Part shown: positions 28,148 to 36,530 of the stretch, piece by piece | Position numbering within the stretch: the stretch's first letter is position 1 | Layout: each line of letters begins with the position of its first letter | Assembly: GCA_964494475.1 (NCBI GenBank) | Contig: CAZBRS010000025.1 | Location: 1-64,000 of the forward strand | Source: CAZBRS01 sp964494475 | GTDB lineage: Bacteria > Myxococcota_A > UBA9042 > CAZBRS01 | Direction: 5' to 3' | DNA: 64,000 bases | Position numbers and translations under genes: made by a program | Notes under the pieces: model-generated | What the model was told of the DNA's origin: nothing | What the model saw: only the letters and a program-made list of their open reading frames with translations | Database searches by the model: none

Positions 28148-31008
28148 TCTCCCCCCCCGCCCAGGTAATCGTCGTCGATGTCCTCGGGGTCGTCGAAGAC
28201 CGGCTTCTTGGTGTGGTAGCCCTCGAGGTTCTCGGGCAGGATGCGCTGGATGCGGCCGTCGACCTCGGACTGGGCGCACGGCACCTGCAGGCAGCGCTCG
28301 AGCGCGTTGCTGTGCGCGTCGACGCGGCAGTTGGTCTCGGGCGACTGGTCGTTCGTGCACAGGGTGGGCGTGCACAGGCCGCCCTCGCAGCCCTCGTCGA
28401 CGCCGCAGTTCCGGTCGTCGGAGCAGAACGCGCGGCAGCGGTGTTCGAGGCAGCGGCCCGCGGGCGCCACGCAGAAGTTTTCGGAGCACACGAGGCCGTC
28501 AGGGCAATCGGCGTCGCGGGCGCACGGGCCGCACGCCGCGTTGCAGGCTCCCTTCACACACGCGCCCCCCGGGCACTGCACGTCGCCCTCGCAGCGCACG
28601 GCGTCGGGAAGGCAATACCCGAACGCGCACACCACGCCCTCGGGGCACTCGGCGTTCGTCGAGCAGTCGGTGCGCTCGGGCTGGCAATAGCCACGGCGGC
28701 AGATCTGGCCGTCGCAGTCGGCGTCGGCGGCGCACCGCGCGGTGGTGCCCAGGCACATGGCCGTGCCCGCGCTGCACTCGGAGTCGTCGTCGCAGACCGC
28801 CCGGCCCGGCACCTCGCAGGCGCCCTCGACGCAGAGCGAGAACCGATCGGGCAGCAGCGCCTCCTCCTGGCAATCGGCGTCGGTCGTGCAGCGCACCACG
28901 CACTCGCCGGCCACGCAGGCCACGCGGTCGGGGACGCAGTGCCCGCCCAGGCACGTCTGCCCCGCCTCGCACTGCCCCGGGCTGGTGCAGGTCTGGCAGT
29001 CGCTGCCCGGCGGGCAGATGCTCGCCAGATCGTAGCAGTGGGCCGTCTTGGAGCACGACTCGATGGGCGGCACCACGCAGCGCTCGGGGCGAACCCGCGG
29101 CGCATCGGACGTCACGTCGAGGTCTTCGCAGTACTGCGCGTAGTAGGCGTCGACGTCGGCCACGCAGGCCGCGATGGTGGGGCAATCGCGCAGGCGCGTG
29201 CGCCCGTGCTCGTCGAGGCAGCGATCGATGCACTTGCCGCCGCTGATGATGCGCTCGAGCACGGCCTCGCGGATGGGCACGCCCGTGTTCACCTGGGTGC
29301 TGTTCGAGCGCAGCATGACGAAGCCCGAGCCGCCCGTGGCGAGGTAGTCGTTGGTGGCCACCTCGTAGAGCTGGTCGGCGACGAGCGGCACGGTGGTGCA
29401 GCCCTCGGGGTCGGCCGTCAGCGGATCGGGGCACGTGGTGATGCGGATGTCGCGGGCGAAGGGGGGGCAACGGCACTCGGACAGCAGCGTGGCGCCCGCG
29501 GGGCAGAGGCACGCCTCGCGGCACTTGTCGGTCAGCGGCTTCTGCTCCATGCCCTCGCACTTCGACGGCGACAGGAAGGCCTCGTCGAACTCGAGGTTGC
29601 CCGGGCACTCGTGGCGCTCGTACCAGCAGAGGCACTCTTCGGGCGCGTGGTTGCAGTCCATGGTGAACTCGACGCCCGAGACCTGCAGCTGGCTGGTGCA
29701 GCCGCGCCCCGCGCTGCGCTCGGTGTTGTAGTCGAGCAGGTACTCGAGGTCGCGCCCGCTGAGGATGAGCGTCGACACCGTGTTCTCGAACGGGAAGACG
29801 TTGAAGAGGTCTTCGAACGTGATGATGCCGGGGTAGATGTTCGAGCGGATGCCCAGGGTGTTGTTGAACGCCAGGTCGACGCGCGCGTACTGGCGCATGG
29901 CCTCGGCCACCAGGTTCCCCAGCGCCGAGTCGCCGCCCTCGTAGCCGTACTTCGTGAGCACGGACGAGGTGTAACCGAACACGCTCGTGAGATCCCACAT
30001 CTGGTTCAGCGCCAGGCGGTAGGGCTCCATGAGCTCGAGCATCTTGGGATCTTCGGGCACGCGGTTGTCGACCGGCAGCAGCTCGTATTCGTGGGCCACG
30101 ATGGCGCCGTCGCGCACGACCACGTCGAGCTTGCCGAGGTACTTGGCGAAGGCCCCCGAGTGGATGATGAGGATGTCGCGGCCGTCGCCGGCCTTGGTCA
30201 TCTTGGGCGGGTTCAGAGCCAGGTGCGTGTGACCGCCGAAGAGCACGTCGATGCCGCGCGTGCAGCGCACGATGTCTTCGTCTTCCGAGAAGCCGCCGTG
30301 GGAGTTGACCACGATCAGGTCGACCTGCGGCTCGAGGAAGTCGATCCAGTACTGCAGCGTCTGCTCCATGTTGATGGGCACGATGCCCAGGCTGTTGCCC
30401 ACGTCGGTCAGGCTCGAGAGCGACGAGAAGTTGCCGAGCCCGATGATGCCGAGCTTGAGGCCGCCGGTCTGCACGATGACGTAGGGCTTCACCAGATCGC
30501 CCAGGCGGTTCCCTGGCACGAACAGGTAGTTGGCGGCCAGCACGGGGAAGGTGGCCCAACGCTCGAGCTGGACCGTGAGGTTCTCGAGGCCGTTGTCGAA
30601 CTCGTGGTTGCCGAGCACCGTGCAGTCGGGGTTCAGGAACGAGAGCATGCGCACCTCGGCCTCGCCCTTGAACGCGTTGAAGATGGGCGCGCCCTGGAAG
30701 AAGTCGCCGGTGTCGAGGTACACGGTGCGCTCGTTGCGCTGCCGCTCGCGGTGGATCAGCCACGCGAGGCGCGCCGCTCCGCCGAAGGGCTCGTTCTCCT
30801 GGTCGAGCCCGAGCTGCTCGTCGGTGTAGGTCACCTCCATGCGGAAGGGGAGCAGCCGCGAGTGCATGTCCGAGGTGTGCAGGAAGGTGAGCTTGATGTC
30901 GCGGCCTTCGACGGCGGGGTTCTCGTGCTGCTCGGCGCACGCCGCGGCCAGCCCGAGGGCCAGCGCGAGCGCGACGAGACGGGGCGCGGACGAGAGGACT
31001 CTCTGCAA
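28144..31008 (-). CDS. 5'-nucleotidase/metallophosphoesterase lipoprotein with Cys-rich tail
   Basis: A 954-residue surface enzyme. TTG at 31008 is supported by AAGGAGGG 6 nt upstream and by the signal peptide and lipobox (ALGLAAAC). The metallophosphatase domain holds all metal motifs: HTSDMHSRLLP, DTGDFFQG, GNHEFDNG, VNSHGG, GGHTHLAL. The 5'-nucleotidase C-terminal domain follows (GDSALGNLVAEAMR, FNNTLGIRSNIYPG, and the substrate-stacking region LATGGSGFVML). The last 330 residues are a run of Cys-rich modules (CDDDSECSAGTAMC, CSTNAECPEGVVC types) like those on other surface proteins here. It hydrolyses extracellular nucleotides. First gene of the ATGA-coupled trio. Confidence 0.9.
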   Translation of the reverse strand: MQRVLSSAPRLVALALALGLAAACAEQHENPAVEGRDIKLTFLHTSDMHSRLLPFRMEVTYTDEQLGLDQENEPFGGAARLAWLIHRERQRNERTVYLDTGDFFQGAPIFNAFKGEAEVRMLSFLNPDCTVLGNHEFDNGLENLTVQLERWATFPVLAANYLFVPGNRLGDLVKPYVIVQTGGLKLGIIGLGNFSSLSSLTDVGNSLGIVPINMEQTLQYWIDFLEPQVDLIVVNSHGGFSEDEDIVRCTRGIDVLFGGHTHLALNPPKMTKAGDGRDILIIHSGAFAKYLGKLDVVVRDGAIVAHEYELLPVDNRVPEDPKMLELMEPYRLALNQMWDLTSVFGYTSSVLTKYGYEGGDSALGNLVAEAMRQYARVDLAFNNTLGIRSNIYPGIITFEDLFNVFPFENTVSTLILSGRDLEYLLDYNTERSAGRGCTSQLQVSGVEFTMDCNHAPEECLCWYERHECPGNLEFDEAFLSPSKCEGMEQKPLTDKCREACLCPAGATLLSECRCPPFARDIRITTCPDPLTADPEGCTTVPLVADQLYEVATNDYLATGGSGFVMLRSNSTQVNTGVPIREAVLERIISGGKCIDRCLDEHGRTRLRDCPTIAACVADVDAYYAQYCEDLDVTSDAPRVRPERCVVPPIESCSKTAHCYDLASICPPGSDCQTCTSPGQCEAGQTCLGGHCVPDRVACVAGECVVRCTTDADCQEEALLPDRFSLCVEGACEVPGRAVCDDDSECSAGTAMCLGTTARCAADADCDGQICRRGYCQPERTDCSTNAECPEGVVCAFGYCLPDAVRCEGDVQCPGGACVKGACNAACGPCARDADCPDGLVCSENFCVAPAGRCLEHRCRAFCSDDRNCGVDEGCEGGLCTPTLCTNDQSPETNCRVDAHSNALERCLQVPCAQSEVDGRIQRILPENLEGYHTKKPVFDDPEDIDDDYLGGGGE

Positions 31009-31041
31009 CGACGACCCTCCTTGCGGGCCTGAAACCGCAGG

Positions 31042-31070
31042 CTTCTATCACGAGTCCGTACCCCCGGCAA
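31042..31070 (-). promoter_or_regulatory. Possible promoter of the nucleotidase operon
   Basis: On the minus strand TTGCCG (31070-31065) and TAGAAG (31047-31042) are spaced by 17 bp, about 35 nt before the TTG start. The -10 is a poor match. Confidence 0.35.
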
Positions 31071-31118
31071 CGTCGAACGTCGCGCGGGCCGGCCCGCCAC
31101 GGTTCGGGCGCCGAGCGT

Positions 31119-32213
31119 TCAGAGGGGAGCGACCCCGAGCCGCGTGGCGACGGCGTAGACCGTGGCCCGTACGACCTGGGTCGCATACTCCAGGTCGAGC
31201 CGGTCCAGGCCGTCGGGCCCCTCGGCGCAGTGGTAGTTGCGGTTGCGGTACTCGGAGGTGTCGGTGATCATCATGGCCGGGAAGCCGGCCCACCAGAAGG
31301 CGGCGTGGTCGGAGCGCTGTAGCGTGCCGAACACGGGGCTGTGGAGCTGGTTCTGCTTCAGCTCGAGGCGGATGTTCGGCAGGCCGATCGCCAGGGCGTG
31401 CGCCTCGAGGGGCAGCGCGGCCTCGAGGGCGTTCTCGTCGGCGATGACGGCCACGAAGTCGCCGCGCAGGTCGTTGGCCTTCAGTTGGTCGGCCTGGGTC
31501 TTGAAGATCACGTCGAGCCCGGGCGGGAGCTGCTGGGAGTTCGGTGCGCTCGAGGCGTAGCCGATCATCTCGAAGACGTAGGCCGCCTGAATGGCTTCGC
31601 CGTTCTGGGCCGCCCGGTTGGCGTAGGCCCGCGAGCCCTGCAGGCCGATCTCTTCCTGGTCCCAGCAGGCGACCACCAGCGTGCGCTCGAAGCGGGCCGC
31701 CGAGAGCACGCGGGCCGCCTCGAACACGCCAGCCACCCCCGACGCGTTGTCGTCGGCGCCGTCGCACCCTGCGATGTGGTCGTAGTGGGCCGAGACCACC
31801 AGCCGCTCGGAGGGCAGGCTCGCGCCCGCCCGTACGCCGATCACGTTGACGCCGCCCTGGAACTCCTGACGCTCGACCTCGAAGCCGAGGCCGGCGAAGA
31901 CCTCGGCGCAGCGATCCTGCACCGCCTGCCAGTGGGCAGAGCCGGGGGCGCGCGGCTTCGCGAGAAAGTCCAGGTCGGCCGCCAGCCGCTCGCGGTCGAC
32001 CGCCGCGGCCAGGCCCTCGGGCGTCGGCACGACGGACGAGCCCTCGTCGGGTTCGCCGGCCTGCTCGCGGACGTCGGGCTCGGCGGCTTGCTCGCGCACC
32101 TCGGGCCCGGCCTGCCCCGGGTCGCGCGCGTCCGAGGACGTGCCTCCCCCCCCGCACGAGGTGCACGCCAGGACCCCCGCCGCGAGCGCCGCGATCAATC
32201 GCAGGATCGTCAT
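31119..32213 (-). CDS. M28-family zinc aminopeptidase lipoprotein
   Basis: A 364-residue peptidase anchored by a lipobox (GVLACTSC) and a short Asp/Glu/Pro linker with a repeated EPDVREQAGEPD-like unit. The co-catalytic zinc ligands are visible in order: His/Asp in VSAHYDHIAG, the bridging Asp in GADDNASGV, the catalytic Glu pair in CWDQEEIGLQG, FEMIGY and a C-terminal His in NRNYHCAEG. M28 enzymes remove N-terminal residues from peptides outside the cell. It stands alone between the nucleotidase operon and a hydrolase gene of the same strand. Confidence 0.9.
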   Translation of the reverse strand: MTILRLIAALAAGVLACTSCGGGGTSSDARDPGQAGPEVREQAAEPDVREQAGEPDEGSSVVPTPEGLAAAVDRERLAADLDFLAKPRAPGSAHWQAVQDRCAEVFAGLGFEVERQEFQGGVNVIGVRAGASLPSERLVVSAHYDHIAGCDGADDNASGVAGVFEAARVLSAARFERTLVVACWDQEEIGLQGSRAYANRAAQNGEAIQAAYVFEMIGYASSAPNSQQLPPGLDVIFKTQADQLKANDLRGDFVAVIADENALEAALPLEAHALAIGLPNIRLELKQNQLHSPVFGTLQRSDHAAFWWAGFPAMMITDTSEYRNRNYHCAEGPDGLDRLDLEYATQVVRATVYAVATRLGVAPL

Positions 32214-32284
32214 GGCCCGTCTCTCGATTTCGTGAACGTGGGGAGTCTACCCGGACGCCGGCCGGGACGCCAGGGCGTAAAGGT

Positions 32285-33172
32285 TCACGACGCCGCGGCC
32301 AGCCCGGCCAGCCGCGCCACGTCGTCGGCCAGAACGGGCCACAGGGGGCGGGGCAGGCTGTGGCCCATGCCGGGGTGCACGACCAGCCGGGCGCCGGGGA
32401 TGGCCAGGGCCGTAGCGCGTCCCGCCCACGGGAGGATCAGCGGGTCTTCGGCGCCGTGCACGACGAGCGTTGGGAGGCGCAACGTGCCCAGCGCCGCCCG
32501 ACGATCGCCCGAGGCGAGCACGGCGACCAGTTGGCGCACGAAGCCGGCCGGGTTCACGCCGCGCGCCACCTGCTCCTCGAGCAAGCCTCGCAGCAGCGGT
32601 TCGTCGAACGGATAGCCCCGGCCGGCGATCACCCGGAAGATGCCGACTTCGCGCTCGATGGCCCTGGCCGGATCGGCGGGAACGGGCGACGTGATGGCCC
32701 GGAGCGCCAGGGGCGTAGCCAGCCAGCCCCTTCGCCCGCCGGGGGTCGCCATGATCGAGGTGAGGGTGCGCACGCGCCCCGGGTGGCGAATGGCGAGGCA
32801 CTGGGCCACCATGCCCCCCAGGGAGACGCCGAGTACGTGGGCCGACGCCAGGCCGAGCGCGTCGAGCAGCCCCGCGGCGTCGTCGGCCAGATCCCACAGC
32901 GTGTAGGGCGCCGGCACGGGCAGGCCCAGGTACGCGCGCACGATGGCCCGCGGGATGGAGGGGACGGGCGCGTCGTCGAGCCACGTGGAGCGACCCGCGT
33001 CGCGGTTGTCGAAGCGGATGGTGCGAAAGCCGCGCGCGCGCAGTTCGTCGAGCAGGCCGGGGGGCCAGAAGACCAACTGGGAGCCGAGCCCCATGATCAG
33101 GAGCAGGGGCTCGCCCTGCCCTTCGTCGAGGACGTCGAGGTCGAGGCCGGTGGCTACGGTGACGCGTTCCAT
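32285..33172 (-). CDS. Alpha/beta hydrolase
   Basis: A 295-residue cytoplasmic alpha/beta hydrolase. Landmarks: oxyanion region LLLIMGLGSQLVFW (the HG of many members is MG here), FDNRDAGRS after strand 4, nucleophile elbow VLGVSLGGMVAQ, acid in VVHGAEDPL and His in HPGMGHSLP. The NRDxGxS motif and length match the group that includes TAP-domain-like and rebeccamycin/AknT-type esterases. Substrate unknown. The start at 33172 gives the usual short N-terminus. Confidence 0.85.
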   Translation of the reverse strand: MERVTVATGLDLDVLDEGQGEPLLLIMGLGSQLVFWPPGLLDELRARGFRTIRFDNRDAGRSTWLDDAPVPSIPRAIVRAYLGLPVPAPYTLWDLADDAAGLLDALGLASAHVLGVSLGGMVAQCLAIRHPGRVRTLTSIMATPGGRRGWLATPLALRAITSPVPADPARAIEREVGIFRVIAGRGYPFDEPLLRGLLEEQVARGVNPAGFVRQLVAVLASGDRRAALGTLRLPTLVVHGAEDPLILPWAGRATALAIPGARLVVHPGMGHSLPRPLWPVLADDVARLAGLAAAS

Positions 33173-33285
33173 GCCGGAAGAATGGCGCACGTGCCGCGGC
33201 GCGTCAATGGTCGAATGGTGGGGTGCCCCTACCCATCGGCAGGCTTTTCGCGTACGTTTCGTGGGAACGTCACGGAGGATCCGGA

Positions 33286-34746
33286 ATGGTCCGGACCACG
33301 ATCCTGTTCCTGATCGCTGCGCCGTGGCTCCTGCCCGCCTGCGGCGGCACCGACGGTGGTGACGACGCGGCCGCGCCCGACGTGGTCGACACGCTCGAGG
33401 CAACGCCGGACGCGTGCGTACCCTCGTGCGGCGCTGACAACGAGTGCGGTTCCGACGGGTGCGGCAGCTTCTGCGGCGTCTGCAAGGGACTTCAGTGCAA
33501 GGACAACCACTGCGTGGCCTGCGATCCCCTCGACTGCGGCGGCATCGAGTGCGGGTTCGAGAACGAATGCGGCGAGTCGTGCGGCGAGTGCACGACGGGC
33601 CAGTTCTGCTCGTTCGCCGGTACGTGCACCACCGACCCCTGCCTGGGTGTCGACGCGGCCGGATGCTGCGAGCCGGGCCGCCTCCTGTACTGCCAGGGTG
33701 ACCGGCTCGAGCGGTTGTCCTGCTCCCCGCGATCGTGCGGCTGGAACGCCGAGTTCGGCGCCTACGACTGTGGCGACTCCACCGACGCGGACCCGTCGGG
33801 CGCCCATCCCCGCGACTGCGCCGACCTGTGCGTGCCCGACTGCACCGGCCGCGCCTGCGGCGACGATGGCTGCGGCGGCTCGTGCGGCACCTGCGGAGGC
33901 GACACGGTGTGCGAGCCCGCGAGCGGCACGTGCGCGAGCTGCCTGCCGGACTGCACGGACCGCGCGTGCGGCGACGACGGCTGCGGCGGCTCGTGCGGCG
34001 ACTGCGTGGGCGCCCTCGCCTACTGCGCCGGCGGAGCCTGCCAGTGCTCTGCCCAGTGCGCCGGGCGCATCTGCGGCGACGACGGCTGCGGCGGCACCTG
34101 TGGCACCTGCGAGGCGGGCTTCACGTGCCACGAGGGCGGCTGCGAGTGCGCCCCGCAGTGCGACGGCAAGAGCTGCGGACCCGACGGCTGCGGCAACCTC
34201 TGCGGTGTGTGTGACGGCGGGTGCGCGTGCGACGACGGTGGCCTCTGCGTGCCCCCGGCGGGGAGCGCGCTCGAGAACGGCTGCGACGGCACGGTGCGCG
34301 ACCCGGCCACGGGCCTCGTGTGGCAGCAGGCGTTCGGCGGCTCGCGCGAGTTCGGAGCGGCCCGGGTGCTCTGCGACAACCTGGCCACCGCCGGCCACGA
34401 CGACTGGCGCCTGCCCGGCATCGACGAGCTGCGCACGTTGATCGTGGGCTGCCCCGCCACCGCCGGCGACGGGCCCTGCCCCATCCACGACGGCTGCACT
34501 TCGACCACGTGCGACAGCCCCGACTGCGCGGGCTGCGCGCTCGACGCCGGCCCGGGGCCGGCGGGCGCCTACCTCGACCCGGCCTTCGAGCCCGACCTGC
34601 TGCAGACCTGGTTCTGGTCCGTCACGCAGTTGGACGCCACCGAGGACCCCGCCTTCGTGGTCGAGTTCGACAAGGCCCGCGTGCACTGGTACGTGACGTC
34701 GGTGACCAAGATGGGCGTACGTTGCGTGCGCGGGAGTTTGGATTGA
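33286..34746 (+). CDS. Cys-rich repeat lipoprotein with C-terminal DUF1566 domain
   Basis: A 486-residue protein behind GGAGGA with lipobox WLLPAC. Residues about 45-320 are Cys-rich modules, several of the form CTGRACGDDGCGGSCGTC, likely disulfide-knotted and repeated five to six times. The last 150 residues form a DUF1566 (Lcl C-terminal) domain: TVRDPATGLVWQQ, DDWRLPGIDELRTLI, WFWSVTQLDATEDPAF, MGVRCVRG. Such proteins are surface-exposed and thought to be adhesins or fibrous coat proteins. The small membrane protein gene follows at 13 nt. Confidence 0.82.
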   Translation: MVRTTILFLIAAPWLLPACGGTDGGDDAAAPDVVDTLEATPDACVPSCGADNECGSDGCGSFCGVCKGLQCKDNHCVACDPLDCGGIECGFENECGESCGECTTGQFCSFAGTCTTDPCLGVDAAGCCEPGRLLYCQGDRLERLSCSPRSCGWNAEFGAYDCGDSTDADPSGAHPRDCADLCVPDCTGRACGDDGCGGSCGTCGGDTVCEPASGTCASCLPDCTDRACGDDGCGGSCGDCVGALAYCAGGACQCSAQCAGRICGDDGCGGTCGTCEAGFTCHEGGCECAPQCDGKSCGPDGCGNLCGVCDGGCACDDGGLCVPPAGSALENGCDGTVRDPATGLVWQQAFGGSREFGAARVLCDNLATAGHDDWRLPGIDELRTLIVGCPATAGDGPCPIHDGCTSTTCDSPDCAGCALDAGPGPAGAYLDPAFEPDLLQTWFWSVTQLDATEDPAFVVEFDKARVHWYVTSVTKMGVRCVRGSLD

Positions 34747-34759
34747 CCCGGAGGCATCG

Positions 34760-35053
34760 ATGAACGCCGTGGCTCCCCTCCTGACCTGGCTGGTGGTGCT
34801 CGCCGAGTTCCTCCTGAACCTCGGCGGCCTGCACCCCTCGGACGCGCGCCGCGACCTGAACCTGGCCGTGGGTGCCGTGGTGCTGCTGGCGCTGCAGGTG
34901 CCGCTGGTCGCGCGCTGGGTGCGCCTCGCCCGCGCCAACGGACCCGCCGGCCTGCCCCGGCGCGAGATCGCGCTCACCCTGGTGCGCCTGGGCGTGGCGA
35001 CCTACATGTTCTGGTTCATCCACTCGGTCTCGCTAGGAGCCCGTAGCGCATAG
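34760..35053 (+). CDS. Small membrane protein with three hydrophobic segments
   Basis: A 97-residue protein with hydrophobic helices near residues 5-25, 36-53 and 72-92. I do not recognise the family. It starts 13 nt after the Cys-rich DUF1566 lipoprotein gene and is probably co-transcribed. The last six codons lie inside a strong hairpin that looks like the operon's terminator. Confidence 0.55.
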   Translation: MNAVAPLLTWLVVLAEFLLNLGGLHPSDARRDLNLAVGAVVLLALQVPLVARWVRLARANGPAGLPRREIALTLVRLGVATYMFWFIHSVSLGARSA

Positions 35054-35095
35054 CGCTATCGGGCTCCGTCTGGGGGTCTGGGGGCCCTCCCCCAG
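35036..35095 (+). terminator. Double hairpin at the end of the 33.3-35.0 kb operon
   Basis: First hairpin: GGAGCCCG-TAGCGC (35036-35049) pairs with GCGCTA-CGGGCTCC (35053-35067) with one bulged T and an ATA loop; the stop codon is in it. Second: CTGGGGG (35078-35084) pairs with CCCCCAG (35089-35095). There is no T tract, so termination or mRNA stabilisation are both possible. Confidence 0.5.
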
Positions 35096-35102
35096 GCAAC
35101 AA

Positions 35103-35206
35103 GCCAGGAGCCTGTCGGTCGTGTTTTCAACGGGTTGCACCACTGGCGTCGAGGCTGCCACAAGAGTCTCAACGCATTCTGGTCCAATCCGCTACAGGCT
35201 CCTGGC
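35103..35206. repeat. MITE-like 104-bp element with 13-bp perfect terminal inverted repeats
   Basis: GCCAGGAGCCTGT (35103-35115) and ACAGGCTCCTGGC (35194-35206) are perfect inverted copies enclosing 78 bp of lower GC with no gene. Size and structure resemble a miniature transposable element or an insertion-sequence end pair. No obvious target duplication is seen. Confidence 0.5.
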
Positions 35207-35221
35207 AGCCTGACCGGGGCC

Positions 35222-35791
35222 TCACGCGCAGAGGTGCTCGACCAGGATCTTGGCGCCGATCGCCACGAGCACGAGCCCGCCCGCGACCGACATGTACCGG
35301 CCGAGCCGCTGCCCGAGACGGGCGCCCAGGCTGACCCCCAGCGTGCACAGCAGCCCCGTGACGACCCCGATGATCAGGGCCGGCACCAGGATGCCCACGC
35401 CCAGCATGGCCAACGTGAGCCCCACGGCCAGGGCGTCGATGCTCGTGGCGATCGACAGCATCACCATGGTGGCGCCCTTTGAGGGGTCGGGCCCCGGCGC
35501 GGCCTCCTGCTCGCCCCGCAGTCCGGCCGCGACCATGCGTCCCCCCACGAAGGCCAGCAGCCCGAACGCGATCCAGTGGTCCACGCTGGTGAGCCACGCC
35601 GACACGGTGTTGCCGAGCGCCCACCCGGCCAGGGGCATGAGGAACTGGAAGAGGCCGAAGTGGAAGGCCAGGCGGAACGTGGCGCGCGGGGCCAGGCGGG
35701 AGCGCACGGCGCCCGCCCCGATGGACACGGCGAACGCGTCCATGGCCAGGCCGAGCGCGATGAGCAGGATCTCGACCAACGGAATGCTCAT
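35222..35791 (-). CDS. mntP: Manganese efflux pump MntP
   Basis: A 189-residue, six-helix membrane protein that exports Mn2+. The two family repeats carry the conserved Asp motifs: LGLAMDAFAVSIGAG in helix 1 and SIATSIDALAVGLTLAML in helix 4. The cytoplasmic loop between the halves (RGEQEAAPGPDPSKG) is a usual position for variation. It overlaps the upstream DTW-domain gene by 4 bp (ATGA) and so forms an operon with it. No yybP-ykoY riboswitch is apparent upstream of the pair. Confidence 0.93.
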   Translation of the reverse strand: MSIPLVEILLIALGLAMDAFAVSIGAGAVRSRLAPRATFRLAFHFGLFQFLMPLAGWALGNTVSAWLTSVDHWIAFGLLAFVGGRMVAAGLRGEQEAAPGPDPSKGATMVMLSIATSIDALAVGLTLAMLGVGILVPALIIGVVTGLLCTLGVSLGARLGQRLGRYMSVAGGLVLVAIGAKILVEHLCA

Positions 35792-36396
35792 GCCTGGACT
35801 CCCGCGCGTTCGGACACGTGCCGCGCGTGCCAGGCCTCGAACACTTCGAGCAGTCGGCGCCGGGGCTCGGGCCCCTCGAGCACGCCCAGGGCCTCGGCGA
35901 TGGCCTCGAACGTGCTGAGGTGCCCTTCGACGGGCGCCGCGCGCAGGGCGTAGCGGCCGGGCTCGGACGCGGGCAGGCGGCGGCGCGGCAGCTCGGCGAG
36001 ATCGGGCTCGCGGCGCGTCATGCGGCGGGCCTGGCTCCAGCACGCGTCGGGCACGACCAGCGTGACGGGCCGCCCGTCGGCCGCCACCTCGGCCGGATCG
36101 AGCGCGGGCGTGCCCTCGGACGGGAAGAGCAGGTACGTCTGACGGCCCGGATCGCGCACCGCCGAGAAGTCGGGCGCGACGTCCTTCAGGCCCCGCACGG
36201 TGCACGACGCGCCCTCGAGCAGATCGACGGCCAGCCAGCCCGAGTTCGAGTGCTGGCGGGCCTCGCGGCGGTCCATGACCACCACCACGCGGGTGGCGCA
36301 CGCGAACGGGACGATGCGCTCGCACAGGCAGTTGCCGAGCACCAGGCGGCAGCGCGGACAGCGGGGGCGGAGGCGACGACGGTGCTGGGCGCCCAT
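35788..36396 (-). CDS. DTW-domain tRNA-uridine aminocarboxypropyltransferase
   Basis: A 202-residue protein of the DTW/TapT family, which transfers a 3-amino-3-carboxypropyl group from SAM to uridine-47 of tRNA (acp3U). It has the N-terminal zinc-binding pattern CPRCRLVLGNCLC, the VVVVMDRREARQHSNSG segment, a DACW version of the DTW motif in LVVPDACWSQARRM, and the STFEAIAEALG helix. ATG 36396 was chosen because it starts just before the zinc motif; an ATG at 36501 adds only an unlikely basic extension. Coupled to mntP by ATGA. Confidence 0.85.
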   Translation of the reverse strand: MGAQHRRRLRPRCPRCRLVLGNCLCERIVPFACATRVVVVMDRREARQHSNSGWLAVDLLEGASCTVRGLKDVAPDFSAVRDPGRQTYLLFPSEGTPALDPAEVAADGRPVTLVVPDACWSQARRMTRREPDLAELPRRRLPASEPGRYALRAAPVEGHLSTFEAIAEALGVLEGPEPRRRLLEVFEAWHARHVSERAGVQA

Positions 36397-36530
36397 GGAT
36401 CTCTGGGAGCGGTTCACGGGGGGGCACGGTACCCCAGGCGTTCCGGGGTTGCAATCCGGTCGCGTCTTTTCAAGAATGGCGACCGCCATGGCGCGCGCCA
36501 TGACCCGTTCACCCGCCGAGAGGTCCCCGC

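Noticed and set aside
35135..35482. Plus-strand ORF over the inverted-repeat region and mntP
   Set aside because: It is antisense to mntP, has no ribosome site, and its composition is typical of a mirror frame.
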